Shown here: positions 11,625-23,728 of the stretch, in pieces
Position numbering within the stretch: position 1 is the stretch's first letter
Layout of the letters: every line of letters begins with the position of its first letter
Assembly (NCBI GenBank): GCA_037893225.1
Contig: JAZGUH010000402.1
Coordinates: forward strand, 1,426,001-1,490,000
Source: Hippasteria phrygiana
Lineage: Eukaryota > Echinodermata > Asteroidea > Valvatida > Goniasteridae
Direction: 5' to 3'
DNA: 64,000 nucleotides
Position numbers and translations under genes: made by a program
The notes under the pieces: generated by a model
Databases searched by the model: none
What the model was told of the DNA's origin: nothing
Seen by the model: only the letters and a program-made list of their open reading frames with translations

Positions 11625-11831
11625 CGGGTAAGTAATCGAACACGCTGCTTGAGTGATTCGTTCTCACTCAGTGCGCGTATGCGCGTCGCGCCACGCACTA
11701 GAGTGTCCATGAGAGAGAACGGGGACATTTCATAGATAATTAAAGGGTGCGTTCGAGCGTGTTTTACTCGTGTTAACACGAGTATACTCTTGATCACACG
11801 AACGGCAGGAGTATGACCCGAGGGTAACCCA

Positions 11832-12282
11832 GGGCCTGTTTGTTTCACACAGATCGGGAGGTGATCTAGAGCCGAACGAAAACAAACAGGATCGCGAACC
11901 ATTTAGTGCGCCCTTTCGCTATGTTGCATGCTGGGAGAATTTGTACTGCACAACAAATGTCGTCTGCTTCAGATTTTGTAGGGTTATTTTTATGATAAAC
12001 TATCTAGTATTTCCAGAAAAGTAAATAAATCGTACATAGCTTTAATAACAAAAATACACTGTAAAAGAATTATTACTAAATACTGTCCAAAAAGCTCATT
12101 AAATGCTTCAAATCTACGAAAAGTACCGTCACTTTTTCTCTGTCCGTCTCGCACGTCGCCATCTTGGATCTTGCGAACCCACCTCACGAGCAGGATCCCT
12201 AAAAACGTGATCCGGATCGGAGCAGCTTTCGAAGCTCCGGATCACTGATCGAGTTTCGGATCTTTGTGAAGCAAACAGGCCC
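11832..12282. mobile_element. MITE family E (GGGCCTGTTTGTTTC termini)
   Basis: The left end GGGCCTGTTTGTTTCACAC and right end GTGAAGCAAACAGGCCC are inverse with a few mismatches. The left 290 bp recur at 22356-22637. Confidence 0.65.
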
Positions 12283-12299
12283 CCGTGGAACCTGTTAAA

Positions 12300-12350
12300 G
12301 AAAACATGGCGGCGCCCATATGTAAACATGGCGGCGCGCGGTAAACATGG
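12300..12350 (+). promoter_or_regulatory. Triplicated ACATGG(C/T)GGCG motif
   Basis: AACATGGCGGCGCCC, AACATGGCGGCGCG and AACATGGTGGCGAG occur within 55 bp. The word resembles the ATGGCGGC start-region element of housekeeping promoters. The last copy supplies the ATG of the following ORF. The promoter role is inferred. Confidence 0.35.
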
Positions 12351-12508
12351 TGGCGAGGACGGCCATTCAGTTTCGCCAAGTGTACTCGCCAGTAACCAAA
12401 GGCATTTTTAAAAAGATGAACTGGTTGATGAAAAGGATGGAAGTTATTGAGCGGATAAATCAAATCAAAAAGAATTCAATTAAGATTTTTTGTTCTTCAC
12501 AGTTTTGA
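12347..12508 (+). CDS. 53-aa ORF, possible small gene or first exon; its sequence flanks the array element
   Basis: ATGGTGGCGAGGACG opens a 54-codon frame ending in TGA. It contains the segments FRQVYSPVTKGIFKKMNW and MKRMEVIERINQ, which look like a real amphipathic protein; I do not recognise the family. Two parts of it, GCCAAGTGTACTCGC and AACCAAAGGCATTTT with about 120 bp after it, occur at the left and right borders of the nuclease-transposase element in the array, separated there by several kb. Here they are contiguous and in one frame. It could be an expressed gene, a retrocopy or a fragment. Confidence 0.35.
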   Translation: MVARTAIQFRQVYSPVTKGIFKKMNWLMKRMEVIERINQIKKNSIKIFCSSQF

Positions 12509-12567
12509 CTATTAGGAGGGCGTGCCTTTTTATTTCTATGATTCTCATATTTCTTTCGCCTTGAAGA

Positions 12568-12912
12568 AGGGTCGGTCCAGGGTTGTTTGCAGGGGGTTTC
12601 TGAATTTTTTTCCCTACATTTTCCCAAAAAGTTGACTCCCAAAATGTTTCGTCCGCGAACAAAATTTTACAAGCGGGAGCCGGAGGGGAACACACCTTCT
12701 CAACGTTGGTGGCGCCATTTGGCCTCTTTGTTTTGTTCTTACCCGTACACGCAAAATGAGACCTTTACAGGTTATGCTTTTCTGCTTTGCAACTTTAGGC
12801 GTAGGCCCTTAAAAGCAAAACAAATAATAAATAAATTGGCAACGAGCGGGGGGGGGGGGGGTAGGTCTACAGCCAATCCCCCCCCCCCCCCCCCTCCCCC
12901 GATCCTCCCCTG
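12568..12912. mobile_element. MITE family A, diverged copy
   Basis: It runs from GGGTCGGTCCAGGG to CCGATCCTCCCCTG with the family order of blocks, including GGCGCCATTTGGCCTCTTTG and C/G runs. Confidence 0.6.
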
Positions 12913-13020
12913 ACAAAATATACATCTTCTTTGGCAACCGTAAAAACACATATTTGCACAAGTGACACACGATTTAAAAATCCACTTGCAGGGCCGTCAA
13001 ACTCAAAGTGGATTTTTTGG

Positions 13021-13230
13021 CAGCGGCGTAGCCAGAGCTCTCTCCATAGGGGGAGAGTGGGGGGGGGGATATTACATAGGGCCGCTCACAGTACTTTCCT
13101 AATAATAATATTATTTTCTGCGTTTTCGAAATTTATAGGTGGGTCAACTGGAGGGGGACGATTTTGTTTTATAGGTGGGAGGGTTGCGACCCTCCCCCAC
13201 GCCCCGGCGATTTTTTAAGGGCGGGAACAC
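13021..13230. mobile_element. hAT-type repeat fragment
   Basis: It starts CAGCGGCGTAGCCAGAG and contains AATAATATTATTTTCTGCGTTTTCGAAATT, the inverse of the interior of 4593-4803, so both belong to one family. The right terminus is not clear. Confidence 0.5.
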
Positions 13231-13734
13231 GATCTCCCCTGTTTCCAGGATCGCTTTCCAGGCCAGTCATTCATCAATAAAGAAAACAACGAATGTAGGA
13301 GACTACATACTCATCCCTTGACAATGCTCCTCAGAATAAGGCACTATCAATTCAGCTGTTATGTACATGTTATCGGATAATTTGTACTCGGTGCCTCTTG
13401 TGTATCATGGAAAATCTTTGAAAACGTGCTGTGCTGATCTTTGTGTATTCAGGTGCATGTAAAAGCCAATGACCTATAATGACAAAGGGAAATTATTGGA
13501 GGGGGACACTGCCATAGCCGACCCCTCCCCAAAAGATATCGGTCCACATGATTATTTTCGGTGTCTTCTCATTTTCAAACCTACAGTTATACAGCCACGT
13601 GGATGGGAAAAGACAGATTATCACAGTGATGTGATTCTTAATGATGTTTATTCAACCATGTTCGGGTATTGTACTGCCACCGTGTAGTTTCTTCTCTGTC
13701 TCAATAGGTTTTAAAAGTATTGTTAGGTAGTGAC

Positions 13735-13980
13735 AGCTCGGTGGCCGAGTGGTTAAGCGAGTCGTTTATCGATTTCTTAGTCAAGGGTTCGATTCCAAGT
13801 CTTTCAGTAGTTCCCTTTTTTCGCCAGAAATGTGATATTCGTTTACCGTTTCCAAACACCAACTGTACAGTGGCTTGCTCGCCAAGCGCAGTGCAGCTGG
13901 GACCGCTCGTGAAGTCCAGGTAAGCATCTGCGTAAAGGTTCATGGCACGTTTGGCTGACTCAGCAGTCAAGACTTAGGGT
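13735..13980 (+). mobile_element. tRNA-derived SINE or tRNA pseudogene
   Basis: A perfect A box TGGCCGAGTGG (13742-13752) and B box GGTTCGATTCC (13786-13796) are spaced 33 bp apart. The head resembles a class II tRNA, but the acceptor stem does not close and no proper variable arm is present, so it is not a functional tRNA. Confidence 0.6.
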
Positions 13981-15020
13981 GCCGCCATGTTCCTCCCTAT
14001 TATGGTGCTAGACCTTCGGGTTATATGGATGAGTTGGGGAAGGAGGTGTGATGGACCGGAATCTGAGCCCATAAAAGTCCTACATGGGAGCCGGTAAGCC
14101 GGGGTATGGGGCCTCGGTGTATCGCGGCACCTGAAAGCTTGGTCAACATCACATAACTTTTGTTTTTAACAGGCGTAACACCAGAATGCATAGCTTTTGA
14201 TTAATAAATTATACAGGTATACGGGAAAAAATCAACGAATGTTTTAGTCTGTCTCGTCGTTCGGGCTTTTCTCTGTTTATTATAGGTTTGCCCGGCCAAT
14301 TTCATCACAAATTAATTCAATTTCATTAACATGCATTCAAATTCACGCATTTCCCCTAATTCAATCAAACCAGGGTTTCTTTTTAGCTACTATTGCATTC
14401 AATTTCGTGTTTGTGCACACATCATTTCGTTCTTTTCATTCAGGTTCGTTTTTAGTCATTCTATTTCGTTTATAGGCATTCAAGACTACATTTTCACCAA
14501 TCTTCAGTTGAATTTCTACTACCTATCTACAATTCATGAAATCAAATTAAGACTCATCGAAGCGCACATGAATTTGTTGCTAGTTTTTGTTTTCTTTTTC
14601 GTTTATGGGCAATGAATTTCAAATTCTGTGCGTTCAAATTAAACATGAGTTATGGCTTGCTTATTCGAGGAAGCTGGCAATAGCTCTTTTACTAGCTCTT
14701 TGTTAGATGCGTTTCCGTGTTGTTTGCATTTCATTTACGTCATACGCATGTGTTTTTTCTTAATTGCAATAATTGTTCCTTTTACTTTAAATTGTTACCC
14801 CATGATTAAAGTTAAAGCCTGTACCCTGTATCTAGAAGACTGTTAAGTTGAGTTTAAAAAGTTATGGTGATAAGTTTGAAATGAAAACAAAATCTTTCGC
14901 TATAGCCTTGTGATAGTTTGCACTGGTCTTTATGTTTTCTTCTTTATTTCTGCTAATGTTCGGACCACGTCAAATTAAAATACGAATCAGAAAGCACATA
15001 CCATTGAAACGAATTTGAAT
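13981..15020. other. AT-rich intergenic stretch, no gene seen
   Basis: From about 14300 to 14620 ATTCA/ATTTC words recur irregularly (e.g. CATTCAATTTCGT). No convincing ORF, exon or TIR. Confidence 0.4.
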
Positions 15021-15339
15021 GTAACCCAGATAGCACAAGTCGCTATATTAACGTTGACAAATTGTTCATTTAGTTGATATATGGTTAGGGTTTAATAGTT
15101 AACGTTAAGCGAACGTTCACTTTTAGTTAGTTTTGTCAATGTTGTAAATTTGTTGATTTCAGTACGTTGTTTTAACGTAGATTTCATGTTACATGCTTCT
15201 CTGAATTTAGGGGTTAATTTATCAACATTGATTGAACGTTGTTATCAGGTTAGTACCAACGATTCATTTTCCGTCATCCTTCCAAAGTAAAAAAAACCGT
15301 TTACGTTCGGTTTGTAAGGTTGGTTCAAGAATGGTTGAC

Positions 15340-16558
15340 TATATAACGTTAAAACATTGTTTTAACTTGGTTAGCAATGTTGGTAAATATCAGTTCATTG
15401 GATAACGTTAAAACAGCGTTAGCAGAAGGTTGGTGAGGTTGATTGAACCGTGGTTCACGGAACAACGTTAAAGCATCGTATTCGGGGGGGGGGGGGGGGT
15501 TAGCGAGGTTGGTTGAATCGAGGTTCATTAAACAACGTTAAAGCAGCGTTTGAAGAAGGTTAGCGAGGTTGGTTGAACCGAGGTTCGCAAAAGAACGTTA
15601 AAACAACGCTTATCGACGGTCAGCGAGGTTGGTTGAACAACCGTTTAACAGAGGTTCACTAAACATAACGCAGCCTTTGAAGAAGGTTAGCTTTGTTGGT
15701 TGAACGGTGGTTCTCTGAACAACGTTAAAGCATTGTTTACAGTAGGTTTAGCGAGGTTAGTTGAACAGTGGTTCACTTTAAAACGTTGAAAAATCGTTGG
15801 TCGCAGGTTTATAGCAATGTTCGTTGAATTACGGTTAATTGTATAACGTTAGAGCATCGTTTGCTGAATGTAATGATGGTCGATTTGAAGGTAGTTAATT
15901 GAACAACCTTAAGGCATCGTTTTCAGTAGGTTATCGAGGTAGGTTGAACGGCGGTTCTCTGAACAAGGTTAAAGCATTGTTTACCGTAGGTTAGGGAGGT
16001 TAGTTGAACGGTGGTTCCATAAACAACGTTTAGTATCGTTTTCGGAAGGTAAGCGAGGTTGGTTGAATGGTGGTTCACTTTAAAACGTTGAAAAATCGTT
16101 GGTCAAAGGTTAGCAATGTTAGGTAACCAGGAGGTCGCAGCTTCGAATCCCGCTCCTGCCAGTTTCTTTGTTCACTTTGAAAATGTATTCAAATTTACCT
16201 AGTCAGTTTCCCTTGTGGATTGTTTGACGAATTAGTTAAATTAAGGTTTATAGAAAGACGTTGGATCATCGTTTGCTGAAGGTGAGCGAGGTTGGTTAAG
16301 GTATTGTTACCTGAATAACGTTAAAACGTCGTTTGCTGAAGGTAACGGAGGTTGGTTGAATGGTGGTTAACTGAACAACGTTAATGCATCGTTTTCAGTA
16401 GGTTAGCGAGGTTAGCTAAACAGGGGTTCTACAATCAACGTTATATATACATGTAGTGTCGTTTTAAGAGGGTGAGCAAGGTCGGTTGAATGGTGCTTAA
16501 CAAATCAACGTTAAAGCATCGTTCGGCGAAGGGTTCCAAAGTTAGTTGAATGGTGGTT
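15340..16558. repeat. 60-bp minisatellite, left arm
   Basis: About 20 degenerate copies with the approximate unit AACGTTAAAGCATCGTTTGC + TGAAGGTTAGCGAGGTTGGT + TGAACGGTGGTTCACTGAAC. Reverse-complement copies lie at 17050-17240 and 18020-18150. Confidence 0.75.
16126..16215 (+). mobile_element. tRNA-derived SINE fragment inside the minisatellite
   Basis: GGAGGTCGCAGCTTCGAATCC (B box) followed by the tail TTTCTTTGTTCACTTTGAAA...CCTAGTCAGTTTCCC, shared with 2340-2470. Confidence 0.6.
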
Positions 16559-16559
16559 T

Positions 16560-18956
16560 CCCAGACAGCACGCAAACGTAGAAACAACGTTACGTGAACG
16601 TTTGCCGCATTACTACTTTAACGTTAAACGTCAACGTTGTGGTTTTGTTAGTTTGCTCATTGATATTATGTTGCATCAACAGTGACAAGGTAATGGTAGG
16701 ATAAACGTCACAAAAACGTTAATGGAACATTTCAATGTAACGTTTTTTAAACGTTTGTATAGTCGGAATATAACCAGCACGGGAATGTTGGAACAAAGTT
16801 ACATTAGCGATAACCCAATTATTACTAACATGTTAAATAATCAATAGGCCTATCTTAGTTTACAAAACGTAGTTACTTTGCTCCTTGATATTGTAATCGA
16901 CCAACGTTGGCATGGTTATACTGAAAACGTCACAACAACCACATTGTAGCAGTTCACATTTAACGTTTCATAGTCGACAAATGACCCGCAGTGAATCGTT
17001 GAAACGAACTATTAGTATTAACGTTTACAAACGTGCAAACGATGCGTTAACGATCTAGTTAGTAAACGGTTGTTCAACCAACCTCGCCGACCTTCGGTAA
17101 ACGTTGTTTTAACGTTCGTTTGCGAACCTCGGTTCAACCAACCTCGCTAACCTTCTGCAAACGCTGCTTTAACGTTGTTTAGTGAACCTCGGTTCAACCA
17201 ACCTCGCTATACCTCCCGAAAACGATGCTTTGACGTTGTTCCGCACTCTTAAAACAAAAGTGCTAAATACTGAGTGCTGAGCAAGTGCGTACACCTAACG
17301 TGCACAAGTTAGCACCTCACGTGTTAAACTTGACCCCAAAAAAGTGGAAGCGCTTCACGGTGAGTGCTGAAAAGGAGTGCTGAATACCGAGGATTCCTTG
17401 ACTGCACCTTAGGTGTAAAATTACGTAGCAATTGCACGACCAATCAGAAATTAGGAAATTTGTGTTTACAAAAGTCAGGTTAAATTGCAGTTTTTAGTCC
17501 AAAAATACACTTTCTTGACCATAATATGTTTTATTCAAACAATTCCACAATAGAATTTCGAATATTGAAATTGTTCATGGGAAGCCATGACTTTATTAAG
17601 GTGGGATAAGCTGAATATAAAGCTAATAAAGCACGACATCATTCGGTATGTAGTATGTACGTAGGTTATCGTAGCAAGTGTATACTCTATCATAGAAATG
17701 TATTGTAAGATATTTCTGTTTAGTCTATTTCCTACTTCATTTGTCTCCGTTAATTTGTAGTTAATTAATGTCAACCAAACTTTCAGTATATACATGTATA
17801 ACCCTTTCCACTTTTCTCCAGTGCTTTATTTTGTATCCTATGAATTGTTGAAAATAGCACCTGAAATGCTTTAGTTTAGCTCTTTGTGGGTGCTATTATT
17901 ATAGCGCGCATGCTTGTGCTAAATCAGCATGCCATTTGCAGTCCACTATACAAGCACCTAGAAGTGCACAATTTTAGATCTTTAAGTGCTAAATTTAGCA
18001 CCTCGGTTTTTTAGAGTGCGTGAACCACGGTTCAATCAACCTCACCAACCGTCTGCTAACGTTGTTTTAACGTTATCCACTGAACTGCTATTAGCCAACA
18101 TTGCTAACCAAGTTCAAACAATGTTTCAACGTTATAGTAAACCATGCTCGAACCTTTATTCAACATAATACCAATCATTTGCAAAACCAAACTTCATTTT
18201 TATTACATGGTAAAGATCACATTTCTTATAACGTATCAATGTTCGGCGTTTTATAAAGTTTAACGTTCAACCATGCCTACGTTTATTCGACAATTAGCAA
18301 AATAACTAAATCGAAGGTTTCTTCATTAATCCTGTAAACGGTTATAGTTGTTCGATGATTCCATCGACGTTGATTTTAAAACGTCAGATGCAAAATACTG
18401 CAATGGGGTGGTTGTAACGTTTTCAGCATTACCAACATTGCTTCGAGTTAATATCAATAAAAAAGTATATTACTTAACATTAGCGCAATAATCAGGTCAC
18501 CTATACTTTGTTCCAACGTTACCTTTCTGATTATTTACCGACTAAATACACGTTTAAAATCGTTACATTGAAAAAGTGCAATTTGGTTGCTGTAACGCTT
18601 TCAACTAACCATATACAATTTTATTCCACATAAAATCAATGAACAAAGCAACTAAACTAAAGAAACCATGAACGCTATTTACCCTCAAAGCAATAATTTG
18701 GTGACCGTAATTGTAACGAAATAATGTTCGAACATTCTATCTTGGTTATTTCTCAACAATATTAACGTTTAAAAGATGTTACATTGAAATGTTACAATGA
18801 CGTTGTTGTAACGTTTTTGAATAACCGTGCCAACGTTGATTCAGCATACCACCAATGAGCAAACTAACCAAACCGAAAACGTTGATATTTAACGTCAATG
18901 TAATAATACGGCGAACGTTAATGTAACATTGTCTATACGTTTGTATGCTATCTGGG
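16560..18956. mobile_element. Inner foldback element or inner terminal pair
   Basis: CCCAGACAGCACGCAAACGT at 16560 opposes ACGTTTGTATGCTATCTGGG ending at 18956. The subterminal modules (GTTTGCTCATTGATATTATG and its inverse) also match. Either one element sits inside another, or the termini have been duplicated. Confidence 0.55.
17244..18018. mobile_element. MITE family F (CACTC termini) inserted in the foldback element
   Basis: CACTCTTAAAACAAAAGTGC opposes GCACCTCGGTTTTTTAGAGTG; CG flanks both sides. Removing 775 bp and one CG restores GTTGTTCCGTGAACC, which fits the minisatellite phase (GTTGTTTAGTGAACC), so both borders are certain. Many GTGCTAAAT words inside. Confidence 0.8.
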
Positions 18957-20261
18957 TAGCGTTGAAAAGTGTTACATTGAAATGTTACAATAACGTTGTT
19001 GTAATTTGTTAACATAACCATGCCAACATTGATCAAACAGAATATCAATGATCAAACTCTCTAAACCGAAACATTGATTGTATTCCTAAAAGTTAGTGAA
19101 CCATGATGTTATAGAAGACAAAATGTTGTATGTGTAAACGTAATATGAGTATATTAACCAAACCAAACCAAACCATTCAGATAAATGTTAACGTTCGGTG
19201 AACATTAATTCAACTTTCTTCCAACGCATACGTTTTCAGAATTACCATGCCAACGTTGATATCAAGGAGGAAAGATATCAAGGAGCAAAGTAACCAAACT
19301 AAAATATTGATTGTTAGCAATAATTTGGTAATCGCTAATAACACGTTCATATTTCACTGTCGTTTTTCATAAATACTTTTCTATTGTTAGGTTACTCGTG
19401 GTTTTGCATGCATGTCCTATTTGGGGCCAAATTTGAGGCTACATTGCCTGATATCGATTTTTAGCCAGGTCTTTTCATTTGTACGTAAAGTAGCCACATT
19501 TTGAACTTATATCTTTAAAAAGGCAAACATGAAAATCAACAGTTAAATATGAACGTGTTTAATGTAACTTTGTTTCAACATTCCTGTGCTAAAATATTCA
19601 TTATTTAACATGGTACTAATAATTTTGTAACGCTAATGTAACTTTGTTCTAACATTTCCGTGCTGGTTATTTTCCGACTATATAAACGTTTAAAAAACGT
19701 TACACTGAAATGTTACAATAACGTTGTTATAACGTCATTCTACCATTACCTTGTCAACGTTGATGCAACATAATATCAATGAGCAAACTAACCAAACTAC
19801 AACGTTGACGTTTAACGTTAAAGTAACAATGCGGCAAACGTTAACTTAACGTTGTTTCTACGTTTGCGTGCTATCTGGGAAACATTTGAAAAATGTTTGC
19901 CAATTGATGAAATTGAATGGTTGACCAGCCTCTTGCTGCTGGCTTTTACGAAATTGAATGATCTTTGCGACCTCATGAATTTTAATGATCTTATTTGGCC
20001 AGTGAATGCTAACTGCTGAAATGGAATTACTCCTTTTGACTGTTGAATGCTGATTCAACGGAGCATTCATTTTCAAACGAAATTGAATGAGCCAGGTATT
20101 AAATTGAATTATATTTTGTTTAAATTGGCCGGGAAAACCTATATCATGTTTAAGGAAATTTGCAAGCTTGGACTTCTTAGAATATGCACCAATGTCTTTG
20201 CCTGCAATTGTACATTTATATATGTGTCTTTTAGTTTGTATGCAGCATTCAGGATAATTAT

Positions 20262-20392
20262 TTTCACCCCCCCCCCCCCCCCCACTTGTAAATTTTTGTT
20301 CGCATGCGAAACATTTTTGGAGTCAACTTTTGGGCAAATGTACGGAAATATTTTTAGAACCCCCCCCCTCCAAACAATCCTTTGTCCGCCCC
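20262..20392. mobile_element. MITE family A fragment, inverted
   Basis: This is the reverse complement of the left part of 12568-12912: CTTGTAAATTTTTGTTCGC, GAAACATTTTTGGAGTCAAC, ending GTCCGCCCCTG. A second C run and an (ACAAA)n tract follow to about 20475. Confidence 0.65.
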
Positions 20393-20698
20393 TGTGGGGT
20401 TCAATATTTATCCGCCCCCCCCCCCCCCCCAAGAAAAAACAAACAAACAAACAAAACAAAACAAAACAAAACAAATACTAATAATTTTTCCAAATTTTGG
20501 GAATAAATTTCCCCCCAGAACCACTAGCCCGCGGAAATCAATTTGAAATGAAAGGCGGCATACCAAATTGTAGCGCCCCCATTTTCGGAAAGCAAGCAAT
20601 CGCATTTCATTTGTTGATGTGGTTAGTATATTTTAGGTAAATTTTCTCTGTTTTGAGTCAAATTTTTCTCAAGAAAGGCCCCAAAGAGTGCTATTAAA

Positions 20699-21400
20699 GG
20701 GTGCATGCCACCATTACTCTGAAAGTCACTGCGCGCCAGCTCATTCATATTTTTGTGATCCTTCAGGTAAGAGGTCCTTGTGGCCTATAAATAGGACTGA
20801 TTGTAGAAATATTTGTGGAGATCAATCATTTGTGACTCGTGGCTCCCAACTCGGGGGATTCCGTTCACAAAAAAGACCAATGTGTGGGTCTATACATGCA
20901 CTGAGTTTGAATTATCCGTAGTGCCCCCTGTGTGTTTCTTTTTCTTTTTTAATGAAGCTGGTCTTCTTGCCTTCTTGTAATTTACATGTTCCATTCAGTT
21001 TATTGTAAATAATAGTGTAATAATTTTGGTATATATTTTTATTTTTTAAAATTAATATTCTTAATGTTTTTTCTGTCTTTTTTTAATTAGTTTTTTTAAT
21101 GAATTGCTGTTTAAATTTGTGTGATTTTGTAATGTATTTTGAACGTAATTCAGCTCTAGGGCTGTGAGGTTTGAATTTGAATAAAACCAATAATATATAT
21201 ATATATTTGGCATCGGAGGCGGGGGGCTACATTTTGCCCAGAGATGGGCCACCATTTCAAGGATGGTTTGGGGAGGGATATAATAAATAATTCGGTCAAC
21301 TCTACTAAAAATGAAAAGAAAATGATCCTAGGGGTCTTAATCTTCAATTTAAAGTGAAAAACACATTGCCATGTTACTCCTGGGCGTCACCAGGCGGCGC
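20699..21400 (+). repeat. Repeat C, copy 1, with about 300-bp insertion
   Basis: It begins GTGCATGCCACC and ends CGTCACCAGGCGGCGCTC. The family is interrupted at about 20898-21205 by unrelated AT-rich DNA ending GGTTTGAATTTGAATAAA and (AT)n, which looks like the 3' end of a non-LTR retrotransposon. Confidence 0.6.
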
Positions 21401-21887
21401 TCTTTATGGGTGCACCACACTAAACAGGCCAAATGGCTGCGCCAAACTGATTAGCATAGATTGTAAACCCACACCTCTTTTGAATAATAAATTTTGGGTG
21501 GTCATGCAATTGATATATATTGTGTAATTATGATCAGCTATCATAACCTGGGGGTTCTGTGCTTCAACTGTTGTGAAGACTTGATACATTTTTGCTTTAA
21601 CATTGGTCCTATTTGGCTTTGGCAAGTGGAGGGATATATACAAAATGGCAGCTCTGGTACTCTTTGGGGACAATTAGCAAAAATTCCAAACGTCTACCCT
21701 GCCAAAAATTGAAAAGAATTTGACAGATTAAGATTCAAACTATAATTTTCAGTAGTGTCACCAAAACTGAGAGACTCCTGGATAAGGATTTTTTCACTGT
21801 GAAGTTAGTGGATTTTACACTAAGGTCAATAGGAGCTGGTTTATTTGAATTAGTGTGGTACACCCCTATGAGCGTCGTATATAGTGG

Positions 21888-22350
21888 GTGCATGCCACTA
21901 AAACTCTGAAAATCAATGCGCGCGAGCTCATTAATGTTTTGTGATCCCTCGAGCAATTTTGAATAAGAGGTCCCTGTGTCCTATAAAATGGGACTGATTG
22001 TAGAAATATTTGTGGAAATCAAGCATTTGTGACCCATGGCTTCTAACTCGGGGGAATCCGTAAAAAAGAGACCAATACGTAGGTCTATTTGGCCTAGAGG
22101 CGGGGGGGGGGATACATTTAGACCTGGGCCCAGAGATGGACCACCATTTTAGGGGTGGTTTGGGGGAGGGGAGTATAAAAAAAAATTCCATCAACTCTCA
22201 TAAATTTGAAAAGACAATTACTCTAGGAGTCGTAATCTTTATTTTCCAGTGAAAAATACATTGCCACCTTACTCCTGAGCGTCACCAGGCGGCACTCTTT
22301 CTGTCTGATTTTGTGTTGGTTACAGTGAGCGCCGTATTTAGTGAAGTGGA
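21888..22350 (+). repeat. Repeat C, copy 2
   Basis: GTGCATGCCACTAAAACTC ... GACTGATTGTAGAAATATTTGTGG ... GCGCCGTATTTAGTG. Family E (22356) begins immediately after its GTGGAACC end. Confidence 0.7.
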
Positions 22351-22355
22351 ACCCA

Positions 22356-22637
22356 GGGCCTGTTTGTTTCACACAGATCGGGAGGTGATCCAGAGCCGAA
22401 CGAAAACAAACAGGATCGCAAACCCTTTAGGGCGCCCTCTCGCTATATGTTGAATGCTGGGAGAATTTGTACAACACAACAAATATCGTCTGCTTCAGAT
22501 TTTGTAGGGTTATTTTTATGATTAACTATCTAGTTTTTCCAGAAAAGTAAATAAATCGTACATAGCTTTAACAACAAAAATACACTGTAAAGGAATTATG
22601 ACTAAATACTGTCAAAACAGCTCATTAAATGCTTCAA
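22356..22637. mobile_element. MITE family E, right-truncated copy
   Basis: About 280 bp closely match 11832-12117 and end at GCTTCAAAT. The right terminus is missing. Confidence 0.7.
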
Positions 22638-22904
22638 ATGACTGAATCACGGGCTAGCTTCCGACAGGTCGCCATGCAAAGACTTGCCTATAACGTCTTG
22701 GGACAAGACTGCCTCCGAATAAAAAGAAGTTCGGGTGTAATTCGGATTCTCGGCAAAACCCGGGCCGAACAATGTAAAAAAGATCGAATGCTTTTAAAAT
22801 TCAGAGGCTAGGCAATGAGATATCGGATGAAATCACTGATCTCTCTACACTATAATATACATGTGCCTAATTCAAAACCTGCGGCTGTTTTATGTCGGGA
22901 AAAT

Positions 22905-23145
22905 TACATTCGATTCGTGAGGATGTGTAAGTTTTGTAATTCATTCGGTTTTGGGAAATGCATTCGAATCGTAAAAACATGTTACGTTTGTGAAATTTCA
23001 TTCGGTTTTGGGAAATGCATTCCAGTTACACAAATTGTTAGGTTTGTAAAATTTTATTGGGTTTTGGAAAAGCATTCGAATCATAAGGATGTTCGGTCTG
23101 TACAATTTTATTGGGTTTTGGAAAATGCATTCGGGTGGTAAAAAA
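22905..23145 (+). repeat. About 57-bp tandem repeat, four degenerate copies
   Basis: The unit core TTCGGTTTTGGGAAATGCATTC recurs at roughly 57-bp spacing, drifting to TTGGGTTTTGGAAAATGCATTC. An open frame of 108 codons crosses it only because the repeat has few stops. Confidence 0.7.
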
Positions 23146-23565
23146 CACGTTGGACGTTTCAAAACACGTTCTTTTTAAAAATGCATTAGATTTAAAAACA
23201 CGTTCGATTTTCAAAAATATATTCCGTTTTTCAAAAAATATGTTCTAATATTTTTTACTTTAATTCTGCTTCGTAATTGCCGGTTTATAAAGCAGTATTT
23301 TTGTTGCGGTCTAAAAATAGGCCGGAGTTGGCTGGCGGTGGCGCTGGGAAGACTAATTTACTTTTGGTTGGGGCATGGAGGTAGGAATTGGGTTGAAGTT
23401 TTTTGATGCACAAAAGCTGGTCCTGGTAGTAATTTTTATGAGAGTATACATTGATTTCATGACAATTCATTAAAAGCAAATTGTCGGTTGCGTACGGATT
23501 GGCTTGGACCCCCCCCCCCCCCGTACGCATGGTAAATGGTGTACACAATGTCAACAACCTCCCAC

Positions 23566-23567
<2 letters not shown>

Positions 23568-23616
<49 letters not shown>
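23568..23616. repeat. Poly-C tract
   Basis: About 49 consecutive C just outside the left edge of the large array; another C run lies at 23511-23522. Confidence 0.9.
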
Positions 23617-23728
23617 TTCGTATCGTGTGTACGTACTTTATGCACGCGGCCGCCCCTCATCCAGCGTCACGTCAACTGTAACGACTGAGCATGCGACTGA
23701 TACAACTTTAGTTTTGTTTTTTGGTGGA

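Larger units (their letters stand above)
15025..19879. mobile_element. Foldback-type element with long minisatellite arms
   Basis: The outer termini are CCCAGATAGCAC (15025-15036) and GTGCTATCTGGG (19868-19879). A second pair of the same termini lies inside (16560 and 18956). Between them, AACGTT-rich subterminal modules are present four times, two per orientation. No transposase is visible, so it is non-autonomous. Foldback elements with repeat-built inverted arms are known in sea urchins (the TU elements); membership of that family is not shown here. Confidence 0.65.

Noticed and set aside
13735..13810. Functional tRNA gene
   Set aside because: A and B boxes are perfect, but the acceptor stem does not pair and the anticodon arm and variable arm are not formed; SINE or pseudogene fits better.
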